Positions 1 to 8,180 of a stretch of 35,924 nt of DNA are shown here, piece by piece. This DNA is from Lachnospiraceae bacterium. GTDB taxonomy: Bacteria; Bacillota; Clostridia; Lachnospirales; Lachnospiraceae. Made by a program: the position numbers and the translations under genes. Where the stretch lies: assembly GCA_015057665.1 (NCBI GenBank), contig SVDY01000006.1, positions 1 through 35,924 of the forward strand, given 5' to 3'. Under the pieces are notes generated by a model. That model was not told where the DNA came from. It was given only the letters and a program-made list of their open reading frames with translations, and made no database searches. Position 1 is the first letter of the stretch; each line of letters opens with the position of its first letter.

Positions 1-79
1 CGGATGGCTCCGCCTTTCCTTTCACGCGCAAGCCGGATGGCTCCGCCTTTCCTTTCACGCGCAAGCCGGATGGCTCCGC
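1..79. repeat. 33-bp direct tandem repeat
   Basis: A 33-bp unit beginning CGGATGGCTCCGCCTTTCCT occurs at 1-33 and 34-66. A third, partial copy at 67-79 keeps only the first 13 bases. The repeat lies downstream (on the minus strand) of the TDT transporter gene and probably continues beyond the left edge. An open frame crosses it on the plus strand, but its peptide is only the translated repeat (MAPPFLSRAS units), so I do not call a gene. Function unknown. Confidence 0.8.
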
Positions 80-219
80 TTCTTCGAAGCTTCCGCCCTC
101 CGAACGTCTTCGCAACTTTCGAGCATCCGCTCTTCGTTGCTCATCCGTTACATTCGGCAGATACTCGCAGAAGCCCATGCAAGCATGGCTCTGCGATTGT
201 CTGCCTCATTGCTTTCGCT
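80..219. other. Hairpin-rich non-coding segment after the TDT gene
   Basis: Several short inverted repeats are packed together. GCAAC 112-116 with GAGC 121-124 can pair with GCTC 129-132 and GTTGC 136-140. CGCAGA near 166 pairs with TCTGCG near 190 around a CATGC/GCATG core. GCTTC/GAAGC lies near 88-100. This resembles an intergenic repeat element rather than a simple terminator, because no clear T-tract follows a stem. It lies just beyond the stop codon of the minus-strand transporter gene and may stabilise or end that transcript. Confidence 0.45.
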
Positions 220-1146
220 TTACTTACGCTCCACCTTGAGAGCCATAATTACAAAGTTAATTAATACATATCCAATGATAAATGTTGTGATATATGTCTG
301 GATACCTGCCAACTGAGTTACCATAGCAGCAATTCCTTCTTTGCCCTGTGCTGTTAAGAAACCAGCCATCTTATTACTTGCCACGATACCGATTGCCATC
401 GGGAAGGTAAGGCCTGCAAAACCAGGATTAAACTGGAATGCAAAGAATTTTGGAAGTTTGATAATGATAAATGCAAGAGAAGCAAGTACGCATGCATACA
501 ATACGTATACTAAGATTGCATTTTTATTTTCAATTACATTTAAATAGCTTACTACACAGAGAGAACATGGTGCAAGCACAACTGCCATTGTATGATATAC
601 CGCAGGTTTTACTTCCACTTTTAAAAGTCTCCAGATCATAATTGGAATAATTACAAAGTAAATGATAATTCCATAATATACGATGTATTTTAAGAAACCA
701 ATCCCCATTCCTGCTCCAACAACACAGCTTACCATAATTCCGTTATAAGTTACGAACCAGCTAGGCATGAATGTGTTAATGTTTCTTTCTTTAATCACAT
801 TGCGGTATGTAAACATTAAGATGTGGTATGCGTGAAGTGCTACTGCTGCAACTACCATCGCTTTGCCAACTGCAGGTGCAAATTCATATACGTAGCTTCC
901 GAGAATCATAATTACCATGTTAAATCCTGCATATAAACTGCAAGGAATCGTGTTTTTATATTCACCTACACATGTCTTTGTGTATTTTACAAGTTTTACG
1001 ATATAAAGTAACAGAATTACTGCTGCTACCCACATAGTGATGTGGCGTACCCATGCATATCCTAATCCGGAATAGACATTCGATAATGTCAGTGCGCCAA
1101 CGAAGGTCGGAAGTACCGGTACCGGCATTCTTTCTAATCTTTCCAT
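220..1146 (-). CDS. TDT/TehA (SLAC1-like) family anion channel or exporter
   Basis: This 308-residue protein is almost entirely hydrophobic, with about ten membrane segments and short loops, the size and pattern of the tellurite-resistance/dicarboxylate transporter (TDT) family. The motif FQFNPGFAGLTFPMAIGI near residue 240 resembles the F-x-P-xx-WW/GLTFP stretch of TehA-like proteins. Members of the family move small anions such as sulfite, nitrate, malate or chloride across the cytoplasmic membrane. A GGAGG lies 10 bases before the ATG. It is the last gene after the reductase cluster, separated from the FAD oxidoreductase by 160 bp of hairpins. I infer that it carries a substrate or product of that cluster (nitrite, sulfite or nitrate), but the anion cannot be read from sequence. 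Confidence 0.75.
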   Translation of the reverse strand: MERLERMPVPVLPTFVGALTLSNVYSGLGYAWVRHITMWVAAVILLLYIVKLVKYTKTCVGEYKNTIPCSLYAGFNMVIMILGSYVYEFAPAVGKAMVVAAVALHAYHILMFTYRNVIKERNINTFMPSWFVTYNGIMVSCVVGAGMGIGFLKYIVYYGIIIYFVIIPIMIWRLLKVEVKPAVYHTMAVVLAPCSLCVVSYLNVIENKNAILVYVLYACVLASLAFIIIKLPKFFAFQFNPGFAGLTFPMAIGIVASNKMAGFLTAQGKEGIAAMVTQLAGIQTYITTFIIGYVLINFVIMALKVERK

Positions 1147-1306
1147 ATATTTATTTCCTCCAAGTTATTTTTATCATTTCAGTCTCGCTCACAAAACCCG
1201 GTGCGAGATCTATATCAGCTCCGCTGATATTTTCATTTGATATTTATTTAAACTGCTGCAATGAACATTGTGGGGCAATAAAACATTGCAGCATTCGTTT
1301 AAATCA
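1147..1306 (-). promoter_or_regulatory. Structured intercistronic region before the TDT gene
   Basis: Three inverted repeats stand in 160 bases. TCTCGC 1183-1188 pairs with GCGAGA 1203-1208. ATATCAGC 1213-1220 pairs with GCTGATAT 1224-1231 around TCC. TGCTGCAATG near 1254 pairs with CATTGCAGCA near 1286, extended by TTTAAAC/GTTTAAA. None carries a good T-tract, so they are not obvious terminators. They could be RNA processing or stabilising structures, or a regulatory leader setting expression of the transporter apart from the upstream enzymes. Confidence 0.5.
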
Positions 1307-2539
1307 CTAGTCTTCTTCAAAATAGAACTCGAAATTCTCTTTTGTGTTAAAGAAGTCAGAGTAGTCTACATCGAAGATTGGTTTCTTAACCTTAGTCACA
1401 TCAATGTGACGTGCAATAAGCTGCTGTAAAATGCCGCCGTAAGCCAAATCGCCCTGAAGAATTGCTCCTACAATCTTACCGTTCTTGTGAACGATTTTTT
1501 TATAGGAATCTCCTTTATCCTGAATTTCTACAGTGTAAGAATCGTCTTCTGGATTTACATTACCTAAAGACATGGTAGGAATAGTTCTGAAGTTCATAGT
1601 AGACTTGCTTGCGAAGAAGTCTGTCATCTGTCTTTTCACGCCAGCCATGTTGCTTGCAGCTACGATACCTTCTTTTACTGCTGCAGGCCAGATTGGACTA
1701 AGACCGGATACGTCACCAGCTCCATAGATATCATCATCGCTTGTCTTTCCTGTTGCATCAAAGATAAGACCATACTTTCCTACTTCAATACCGGATCCTT
1801 CTAAGAATTCCACGTTGGAACGTACACCGGCTGTAACAACCACATAGTCACAGGCAACTTCTGTTCCATCTGTAAGAATCACAGAAGTGATTTCGCCATT
1901 TTCATTCAGTACTGCTTCAGAAATACCTACATTATAATACTGGTCTACGCCTAATACGCCAAAAGCATCCTGATATGTCTTAGCTGCTCTTGCATCTAAC
2001 TGTTTTGGAAGCATCCAGCCTGCCATCTCAACGATAGATACATGAACACCAATATCACTTAAGCCGCTGGCACAGTCAAGGCCAACAAGACCTGCACCCA
2101 TAATCAGCACGTTCTTACGCGTCTTCACAGCTTCTTTTAATGTTTCAATGTCTTCTAAGTTTCTGAATCCACTGACGTTCTTTGCTTCTTTTAAGTTTTT
2201 CACAGGAGGAATGTAAGTATGGGATCCTGTAGTGATGAGAAGCTTATCATATTCTACTTCTGTTCCATCTTCTAAGATTACTTTCTTTTCTTCCGGTTTT
2301 ACAGCAGTAGCTGCTTTACCTTTGATCCAGTTTACGTGATATAAATCTTCGAAATTGTCTTCTGCAAAATTTAATTCTTCTACTGTTCTTTCGTCACGAA
2401 GATAGTGGTGAAGGATACAGCGGGAGTACATTTTGCTGTCTTTGGAGATTAAGATGATTTCACTTTCTTTATCGATTTTTCTAAGTTCTCTGATTCCGTT
2501 GATTCCTGCTGCGGAAGCGCCGATTACTGCATATCTCAT
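1307..2539 (-). CDS. narC: NAD(P)H/FAD oxidoreductase of the nitrate reductase cluster (NarC-like)
   Basis: A pyridine-nucleotide disulfide-type flavoprotein of 410 residues. The N-terminus carries the FAD dinucleotide fold (VIGASAAGINGIREL). A second Rossmann motif, MGAGLVGLDCASGL near residue 150, binds NAD(P)H, and the FAD-closing motif IYGAGDVSG lies near 270. It resembles rubredoxin reductases and the N-terminal half of NirB. The ATG overlaps the stop of the ferredoxin gene (ATGA) and is preceded by GGAGGTGG. It probably feeds electrons from NAD(P)H to the ferredoxin-like subunit and on to the molybdenum enzyme. The symbol rests on gene order shared with the C. perfringens narABC cluster; the true electron donor is not shown. 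Confidence 0.8.
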   Translation of the reverse strand: MRYAVIGASAAGINGIRELRKIDKESEIILISKDSKMYSRCILHHYLRDERTVEELNFAEDNFEDLYHVNWIKGKAATAVKPEEKKVILEDGTEVEYDKLLITTGSHTYIPPVKNLKEAKNVSGFRNLEDIETLKEAVKTRKNVLIMGAGLVGLDCASGLSDIGVHVSIVEMAGWMLPKQLDARAAKTYQDAFGVLGVDQYYNVGISEAVLNENGEITSVILTDGTEVACDYVVVTAGVRSNVEFLEGSGIEVGKYGLIFDATGKTSDDDIYGAGDVSGLSPIWPAAVKEGIVAASNMAGVKRQMTDFFASKSTMNFRTIPTMSLGNVNPEDDSYTVEIQDKGDSYKKIVHKNGKIVGAILQGDLAYGGILQQLIARHIDVTKVKKPIFDVDYSDFFNTKENFEFYFEED

Positions 2540-2964
2540 CTTTCCACCTCCTCAACTGTGATAGCGCCCATCGGACATTTTTCTACGCACATTGGTTTTG
2601 CTGTGCCGTCTTCTGTTCTGTGGACACACATGTTACATTTCATGATTTCTACTTTTTTAATGCTGTCATGTTTTAAAATGCCGTATGGGCAGGACATAAT
2701 GCACATGTAACAGCTTGCACACTGTTCTTTGTCATATTCTACATATCCTGTCTCCGGATTTTTCTTCATGGCACCTGTCATACAGGTATAAACGCATTCC
2801 GGTCTGTCGCAGTGACGGCAGAAAATTGGTGCCGGTTTTGTCTCACTGTCAATTACAACACGGTTTCTTGCATCTCCGCTTTCAGATTCGTGGCTTACTA
2901 CACATGCGGTTACGCAGGTAAGACAGCCGATGCAGCGGCTTCTGTCAATTTTAATACGATACAT
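2536..2964 (-). CDS. narB: Four-cluster [4Fe-4S] ferredoxin-like electron transfer subunit (NarB-like)
   Basis: A 142-residue DMSO-reductase-B-type iron-sulfur protein. It has four cysteine groups in order: CIGCLTC with a fourth Cys near 21, CRHCDRPECVYTC near 49-61, CASCYMCIMSCPYG near 82-95, and CNMC near 110 with CVEKCPMG near 126. Such subunits pass electrons between a flavoprotein and a molybdopterin catalytic subunit in the cytoplasm. It lies 11 bp after the molybdopterin subunit and overlaps the flavoprotein gene by 4 bp, so the three are probably made together. It has no twin-arginine or other signal, so the complex is likely cytoplasmic. Confidence 0.85.
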   Translation of the reverse strand: MYRIKIDRSRCIGCLTCVTACVVSHESESGDARNRVVIDSETKPAPIFCRHCDRPECVYTCMTGAMKKNPETGYVEYDKEQCASCYMCIMSCPYGILKHDSIKKVEIMKCNMCVHRTEDGTAKPMCVEKCPMGAITVEEVER

Positions 2965-2975
2965 AGGCTTCCTCC

Positions 2976-5066
2976 TTATTCTTCCACTTTTTCAAAACGG
3001 ATTGGTGTTGCTTTATAGGATGGCTCTTTGGAATAAGTATCATATAAAGACGGTGTCAGTTTGTTACATTCGATATAGTGGATTGGTGCATATAATTCCT
3101 TGTACTGTACATTATCTGTCACTTTTACATGGAAGACTGCATCCTGACCGTTTACAGAGTAAACACGGATCTGATCCATTTCCTGTACACCATTTTCCTC
3201 TGCCATCTTTGTATTCATATAGATATATGCTTTCTTTGCAGATACATCTTCTACGAATTTTACTTCTTTCGTACGGCTCTGTGTATGCCACTGGCCTACG
3301 GAACCACGTCCTGTATTTAAAACCATAGGGAATTCTTCTGTTGTTGGAAGAGGATTTTCTCTCACATCTTCGAACATGAAGTTAGCTTTCTTGGAAGGTG
3401 TAAAGAATTTACCATCAGAGTAGAGTCTTCTCTGTTCTTCTTTGTTTTCTTCTTCTTTTCCTTCCGGATATGGCCACTGGATACCGTGGGAGTTTTCTAA
3501 CATTTCCCATGTAATGCCTGTGATATCGCAAGGCATGTTTCTGGAACATTCTCTCATGAGATTGAAACAATCTCTTGGAGTTTCCCATCCTTTTAATTCA
3601 TCGCCCATGCCTAATGCTTTACCAACACCTAAGATAGCTTCGTAGTCGGAGATTTCATTCTCGCCGCGCTCTAAGACCGGACGCATTGCAGAGAGACGTC
3701 TTTCTAAGTTAATATAAGTTCCTTCTTTTTTGATGCCTGGAACAACCGGGAAGTATACGGTACAGTCTTCTGCACTTTCGATGGTATCGTAAATATCCTG
3801 AACAACGAAAAGTTCCAGTTTCTTTGCTGCACTTGCAAATGTCTCGTTGTTTGTCCAGCTGTGTCTTGGATTAGTACATAAAATCCAGAGACCTTTAATC
3901 TCTCCGGCGTTGATGCCTTCGATAATCTGGTTATATGTCTTTGTCGGTTTTTCAGCAAGTTTACTTTCATCTGTGCCAAATACTTCTGCAATTCTTGCTC
4001 TTCTTGCAGGATTGGTGAAATCGCCACCACCATAGAATACTGCTGTGTTGGAGTATGCACGGGAAGCCATGGCATTACACTGTCCTGTAATGGAGTTGGC
4101 ACCTGTACCAGGTTTTCCAATGTTACCTGTCATAAGAGCGATATTGATAATGGACTGCGCAGTACGAACCGCTTCGTATCCCTGGTTTACACCCATGGTC
4201 CACCAGAAGGATACTTTCTTTCCGCTGTGAATCAGTTCTACGAATTCTAAGATCTGTTCTTTGGAAAGTCCAGTGCCTTCCACACCGCGTTCCAATGTAT
4301 ATGCTTTTACAAATTCTTTGAAATCTTCAAATTTTTCGGTATGTTCTTCGATAAACTTATGATCTAAATAATCTTTTTCAATGAGCTGATTTGCAATTGT
4401 ATAGAATAATAATAAATCGCTTCTGTGCTTTAAGCCATACCAATGGTCCGCATTCATTGCTGTCTCGGATTTTCTAGGATCTACAACGATGACTTTACGT
4501 CCCGGTACTTTGTTATTAAGAACTCTGCCCCAGACAATTGGATGTGCAACAACCGGGTTCGCACCGATAAATACGATGGTATCAGAAAGCTCTAAGTCAT
4601 TTAAGGTATAACCAGGAGCATCAAATCCGTAACTCTGTTTGTGAGCCACAACTGCAGTGGCCATGCAAAGACGGGTATTGCCATCTACGTTTGTCTTTAA
4701 ATGGTCACGCATAACATGTCCAAAAAGAGCAAATTCTTCTAAAGTAAGCTGGCCTGTACTAATACCGGCTACGCTTTCTGTACCGTATTTTGCCTGAAGT
4801 TCTTTTAATTTATCTGCCACATGTTTAAAACCTTCGTCCCAGGATACTTCTTTGAAGCTTCCATCTTCCTGGCGGATCTTAGGCAGACTGTTTGGTTTCA
4901 CTGTTTTTTGCTGTTTGTCAAGGGAAAGACCTTTAATACAGCTGAAACCGTCGTTGACCGGATAACCTTTGGTCGGAACAACTTTTACAATGCGGTTGTC
5001 TTCCACATAGAAATCAAGGTTACAGTCAATAGCGCAGTAGTTGCATGTTGATTGTACTTTTTTCAT
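2976..5066 (-). CDS. narA: Molybdopterin nitrate reductase-like catalytic subunit (NarA; Nas/Nap-type)
   Basis: This 696-residue protein has the order of the cytoplasmic assimilatory-type nitrate reductases. An N-terminal [4Fe-4S] motif uses Cys8, Cys11, Cys15 and Cys43. The probable Mo ligand is Cys134 in RLCMATAVVAHK, followed by LELSDTIVFIGANPVVAHP. TGQCNAMASR falls near 325 and NTGRGSVGQWHTQSRT near 605 in the C-terminal molybdopterin-guanine-dinucleotide domain. The last two resemble the TGQ-NAMG and NTGR-QWHT signatures of Nas/NarB enzymes. There is no Tat signal. A strong promoter lies upstream. The likely reaction is nitrate to nitrite, using electrons from the next two genes. Another oxyanion substrate is possible; formate dehydrogenase is less likely because the Mo ligand is Cys, not Sec, and the motifs fit Nas better. 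Confidence 0.8.
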   Translation of the reverse strand: MKKVQSTCNYCAIDCNLDFYVEDNRIVKVVPTKGYPVNDGFSCIKGLSLDKQQKTVKPNSLPKIRQEDGSFKEVSWDEGFKHVADKLKELQAKYGTESVAGISTGQLTLEEFALFGHVMRDHLKTNVDGNTRLCMATAVVAHKQSYGFDAPGYTLNDLELSDTIVFIGANPVVAHPIVWGRVLNNKVPGRKVIVVDPRKSETAMNADHWYGLKHRSDLLLFYTIANQLIEKDYLDHKFIEEHTEKFEDFKEFVKAYTLERGVEGTGLSKEQILEFVELIHSGKKVSFWWTMGVNQGYEAVRTAQSIINIALMTGNIGKPGTGANSITGQCNAMASRAYSNTAVFYGGGDFTNPARRARIAEVFGTDESKLAEKPTKTYNQIIEGINAGEIKGLWILCTNPRHSWTNNETFASAAKKLELFVVQDIYDTIESAEDCTVYFPVVPGIKKEGTYINLERRLSAMRPVLERGENEISDYEAILGVGKALGMGDELKGWETPRDCFNLMRECSRNMPCDITGITWEMLENSHGIQWPYPEGKEEENKEEQRRLYSDGKFFTPSKKANFMFEDVRENPLPTTEEFPMVLNTGRGSVGQWHTQSRTKEVKFVEDVSAKKAYIYMNTKMAEENGVQEMDQIRVYSVNGQDAVFHVKVTDNVQYKELYAPIHYIECNKLTPSLYDTYSKEPSYKATPIRFEKVEE

Positions 5067-5107
5067 TTTTTTATTCCCTTCTCAAGTTATGATGTTTCCA
5101 TATAGTA

Positions 5108-5137
5108 ATTATATGATATCACAGATACTTTGGTCAA
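5108..5137 (-). promoter_or_regulatory. Probable sigma-A promoter of narABC
   Basis: Reading the minus strand, a -35 box TTGACC (5132-5137) and a perfect -10 box TATAAT (5108-5113) are separated by 18 bp. They lie about 42 bp upstream of the narA ATG. The spacer contains one TGTGA half-site (TCACA on the plus strand at 5119-5123). This suggests the nar genes can be transcribed separately from asrABC, though the genes are close together. Confidence 0.7.
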
Positions 5138-5173
5138 AAGATGTATCATGTAAGCATATACATCCTTTTGACC
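5132..5173. repeat. Long palindrome overlapping the narA -35 box
   Basis: On the minus strand GGTCAAAAGGATGTAT is mirrored by ATACATC-TTTTGACC across about ten bases, with one unpaired G. The inner arm ends exactly at the -35 box. It is followed by no T-tract, so it is not a normal terminator for asrC. It could be an operator for a dimeric regulator at narA, or an RNA hairpin at the 3' end of asrABC mRNA. Confidence 0.6.
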
Positions 5174-5192
5174 TTGATATTCTGTTATCATA

Positions 5193-6167
5193 TTATCTGT
5201 CAAAATGAATTCCGTTCCAGTAAACACAATTCTTAACGATTGTCTCAGGGTCAAGTTCTACGCCTTTTAACGCCCATTTCTTATATTCTTCAAATCCCAC
5301 ACGGTCGATGATGTAACCGATATGTTCTTTTCCGCCCGGTGCAGATTTGTCGATGTATTCATTTACAAAATCATATGTATTTAAAATGATTTTTACGATA
5401 CTGTCTTCATCTGCCCAGATTAAAAAGTCTTCGCCAAGACGAGGATTCTTCTTACCGGTACGTCCCATGAGTGCAAGTTTGTAGTATTTTTTCTTGCTTC
5501 TTGTAAATGCACGGGTTGGACATTTTGTTACGCAAACGCCGCAGCCGATGCATTTTTCTGTATCTCTTACAATCTTGTTATTTTCCACGCGGAGAGCATC
5601 TACGGAGAGTGCTTTACATCCCTTTACACATGCCTGACAGTTTACGCATCTGTTTGGATCATACTGAGGCATTGTCATACCGATGATACCAAAGTCATGC
5701 ATTCTTGCTTTCGCACAGTCATTGGAACAGCCTGTTAAGCAGATCTTGAAATGAAGGTCATTTGGGAATACTTCTTTTTCGATTCTCTTTGCAAATTTCG
5801 CAGTATTAAAATTAGCAAACGGACAAACATTGTTACCGATACATGCACTGATATTTCTTGTCCCGGATGCAGGGTAGCCTTTTAATGGCTCGTCCTGATT
5901 GATTTCCAATGTGTCAATGATTGGCTGGAGTTTTTCATTGATTTCATCCATATCTTCGAAGCGGATTCCTTCGATTTCAATACCCTGACGGGTTGTCAGA
6001 TGGATAAATCCATTACCATATTCCTGAGCAATCTCCTGAATGGTACTTAACACTTCTGCATTTAAATATCCGCCAGGTACACGGATTCTGGATGCGCCGA
6101 TTCCTCTTTCTTTTGTAACACGGAACGCATTTTTCTTTAATTTCTTTGTATTAATATCTAATCCCAT
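5193..6167 (-). CDS. asrC: Anaerobic sulfite reductase subunit C (siroheme/[4Fe-4S] catalytic)
   Basis: A 324-residue siroheme-type sulfite/nitrite reductase. The siroheme-[4Fe-4S] motif appears as CIGNNVC near residue 112 (C-x5-C) and CLTGC near 145 (C-x3-C). Two ferredoxin clusters follow, CVNCQACVKGC near 173 and CIGCGVCVTKC near 202. The N-terminal VPGGYLNAEVL and LTTRQGIEIEGI stretches match the ferredoxin-like half of nitrite/sulfite reductases. The family reduces sulfite to sulfide with six electrons, and related enzymes also reduce nitrite to ammonia. The ATG follows GGAGGGACGTAAG. It lies 12 bp after asrB and 126 bp before narA, a context that makes nitrite a serious second substrate. 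Confidence 0.9.
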   Translation of the reverse strand: MGLDINTKKLKKNAFRVTKERGIGASRIRVPGGYLNAEVLSTIQEIAQEYGNGFIHLTTRQGIEIEGIRFEDMDEINEKLQPIIDTLEINQDEPLKGYPASGTRNISACIGNNVCPFANFNTAKFAKRIEKEVFPNDLHFKICLTGCSNDCAKARMHDFGIIGMTMPQYDPNRCVNCQACVKGCKALSVDALRVENNKIVRDTEKCIGCGVCVTKCPTRAFTRSKKKYYKLALMGRTGKKNPRLGEDFLIWADEDSIVKIILNTYDFVNEYIDKSAPGGKEHIGYIIDRVGFEEYKKWALKGVELDPETIVKNCVYWNGIHFDR

Positions 6168-6179
6168 CTTACGTCCCTC

Positions 6180-6971
6180 CTAGTCAATCAGGTTCTTGCC
6201 TTCTACATAGTTAAATACCGGTCCATCCAGGCATACATATGTAGAACCGATCTTACAATGTCCGCATTTGCCGATTCCGCAGCACATCTTTCTCTCATGG
6301 GAAATCCAGATATTTTCTTCCGGAACACCCAGCTTTAAGATTTCCGCCACAGTAAATTTAATCATGATCGGAGGACCGACACAGATAAATGCTGTATTGT
6401 TGATATTCTCAAATTTTAAATCAGGAATGTATTTTGTAACCATGCCCACAGGGCCTTCATATCCTTCCGGTGCTGTGTCCACAGTTTTGATTACATTCAT
6501 CACTTCGTTCCAGTATTCGAAATCTTTCTTGAATAAAACATCTTTTGGAGATTTGAAACCGGCAATCAGTGTCATGTCTTTTACTTCTTCTTTATGATCC
6601 GCAAAGTAATTTACAACACCGCGTACAGGAGAAAGGCCTGTACCGCCGGCAACAACCACCAGTTCTTTTCCTTTATAATTCTCTACGTCAAATCCATTGC
6701 CGTATGGTCCACGGATGAAAAGTTTGTCTCCAACGTAGTTTTCAAAGATCTCATTTGTTACTTTTCCTACACGGCGGATGGTAAAGTCTACCAGCCCGTC
6801 ACCGATACCGCTTACTGAAATTGGTGCTTCACCGTACTTTGGAATAGAGATTTCAAAAAACTGTCCCGGTTTTACATCACCTTCAAATGTCATGCGGAAT
6901 GTATATTCTAAATCAGTATGCTTGATTACTTCTTTAATAGTAGAAAGCTGTGGAATATAATGATTTGTCAT
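6180..6971 (-). CDS. asrB: Anaerobic sulfite reductase subunit B (FAD/NAD(P)H, 2Fe-2S)
   Basis: An electron-transfer subunit of the PyrK/dihydroorotate dehydrogenase electron-transfer type. An FAD-binding barrel comes first (near PGQFFEISIPKYGEAPISVS), then a nucleotide-binding domain with VVAGGTGLSPVRG near 115 and CVGPPIMIKF near 205. The C-terminal [2Fe-2S] motif is CCGIGKCGHCKIG, with a fourth Cys in YVCLDGP. It should pass NADH electrons to AsrC. I chose the ATG at 6971 because AAGGAGG stands 10 bases before it; a frame open further upstream to 7034 runs inside asrA and has no ribosome site. This start leaves 2 bp after the asrA stop, so translational coupling is likely. Confidence 0.9.
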   Translation of the reverse strand: MTNHYIPQLSTIKEVIKHTDLEYTFRMTFEGDVKPGQFFEISIPKYGEAPISVSGIGDGLVDFTIRRVGKVTNEIFENYVGDKLFIRGPYGNGFDVENYKGKELVVVAGGTGLSPVRGVVNYFADHKEEVKDMTLIAGFKSPKDVLFKKDFEYWNEVMNVIKTVDTAPEGYEGPVGMVTKYIPDLKFENINNTAFICVGPPIMIKFTVAEILKLGVPEENIWISHERKMCCGIGKCGHCKIGSTYVCLDGPVFNYVEGKNLID

Positions 6972-6973
6972 AA

Positions 6974-7966
6974 TTACATTTCCTCCTTTGCTAAACGGTT
7001 TACACAGTTGGAATAAGAAATGTATTCCGGACATACATCATCGCAGCGTCCGCATCCAACGCACATTGGGTAGCCGAAACGTTTTTCAAAATCATAAATC
7101 TTATGCATTACTTTAAAACGCATTCTGTCAGCTGTATTCTGACGGAATCCATGTCCTCCCGCCATATCTGTGTATCCATCCACCTGACAGGACGCCCACA
7201 CTCTTCTTCTTTCACCGACTTTTGCGTTGTCTTTGTAGAAAATATCCTGCATTGTAAAGCAGGTACATGTTGGACATACAAAATTGCAGCGTCCGCATTT
7301 GATACAGCGGTCGCCGTACTCTTTCCAGATTGGATTTGCAAAACTTTCATTAGAAAGATTCTTTGGAAGTGTTACTTTTTCTTTGTTCTCTGTCACATAA
7401 TCCGGAGTAACTTCTACCGCTTTGGCATTTTCTAAGCTGATCACGAAATCTTCCCACTTCACATCCATGAGAACTTCATCGCCATCTACCTTAATATAAG
7501 CATCATAGTTATCCGCTTTGTTTGTTCCCATGCTTACGCAGAATCCGGAAGCGCAGGTATTCTCACAGCCCATGAGTATAAATCTTGCTTTTTCTCTGAT
7601 TCTTGCATAGTAATAATCTTCAAATTTGTTATTTAAGTAAATGTCATCAAGGCGTTTTACTGCATGCAGATCACAGGCACGTAAAAAAATCAGAATCTCT
7701 TTCTCCGGTCCTTTCGGAATGGTTGTCTGATCTTCTGTAAAATAAAATAATGTTTCATTGATTGCCAGCAGAACTTCTTTGAATGAATAGTCTGATTTTT
7801 TATTCCACTCAATGTCGTCTAAACTGCCGACTTTTCCATAACGGATAATATCCGTATCAGAAAAGCATCCTTCTCCCTCCATCAATACAGGTGCAAAAAT
7901 ATCATACTTTTCTGCCCACTGATGAAAGATACCATTTGCTTTTTCCTTTGATAATTGATATCCCAT
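6974..7966 (-). CDS. asrA: Anaerobic sulfite reductase subunit A (ferredoxin-like)
   Basis: A 330-residue protein of the AsrA family, with a long N-terminal domain and two C-terminal [4Fe-4S] motifs: CIKCGRCNFVCPTCTCF near 219-235 and CVGCGRCDDVCPEYI near 300. The mid-domain stretch IFLRACDLHAVKRLDD and the later MGCENTC (Cys-bearing) are typical of hydrogenase/heterodisulfide-reductase-like beta domains. The ATG follows AGAAAGGAGTCAAT. It is the first gene of asrABC, and its promoter lies upstream at 8149-8176. It shuttles electrons between AsrB and AsrC in the cytoplasm. Confidence 0.88.
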   Translation of the reverse strand: MGYQLSKEKANGIFHQWAEKYDIFAPVLMEGEGCFSDTDIIRYGKVGSLDDIEWNKKSDYSFKEVLLAINETLFYFTEDQTTIPKGPEKEILIFLRACDLHAVKRLDDIYLNNKFEDYYYARIREKARFILMGCENTCASGFCVSMGTNKADNYDAYIKVDGDEVLMDVKWEDFVISLENAKAVEVTPDYVTENKEKVTLPKNLSNESFANPIWKEYGDRCIKCGRCNFVCPTCTCFTMQDIFYKDNAKVGERRRVWASCQVDGYTDMAGGHGFRQNTADRMRFKVMHKIYDFEKRFGYPMCVGCGRCDDVCPEYISYSNCVNRLAKEEM

Positions 7967-8148
7967 ATTGACTCCTTTCTAACCCCTGTATCCTCGTCCT
8001 GCTTCGTTGCCCTTCCTCCACAGAGCGCAGATACTTAAAGTCCCGCCCGTGGGACTTGTGAATCCGATCTACATACAGATATTTTTCCTGCATCTTTTGC
8101 AGATCAGCTTTTGGCGGCATGCACAGTGCAGCTTGAATAACATGCCCC
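7967..8148 (-). other. Untranslated leader of asrABC
   Basis: About 175 bases separate the predicted transcription start from the asrA ATG. On the minus strand there is a stable-looking stem AGTCCC-ACGGGC-GGGACT near 8037-8054 and a CTGC/GCAG hairpin near 8093-8107. A frame of 72 codons runs through it (8120-7902), but it has no ribosome site and overlaps the asrA start, so I treat it as chance. The leader could hold an RNA regulator; I do not recognise a known riboswitch. Confidence 0.4.
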
Positions 8149-8176
8149 TATCTAGTTAGAACTTTATCAAAGTCAA
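8149..8176 (-). promoter_or_regulatory. Probable asrABC promoter
   Basis: On the minus strand a -35 box TTGACT (8171-8176) and a weaker -10 box TAGATA (8149-8154) are 16 bp apart. The TGTGA-N6-TCACA palindrome is centred about 22 bp upstream of the -35 box, roughly -53 from the expected start. That suits an upstream activator site of the Crp/Fnr kind. Confidence 0.55.
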
Positions 8177-8180
8177 AAAA

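Noticed and set aside
4..264. 86-codon plus-strand frame
   Set aside because: It translates the 33-bp repeat, has no ribosome site and overlaps the transporter gene end.
3704..4120. 138-codon minus-strand frame inside narA
   Set aside because: It lies fully in another phase of narA, whose motifs are intact, so it is a shadow.
5132..5173. Terminator for asrC
   Set aside because: The stem is long but no T-tract follows on the minus strand, and a promoter box overlaps it.
7902..8120. 72-codon frame before asrA
   Set aside because: No ribosome site, overlaps the asrA start, and the sequence is better explained as a leader.
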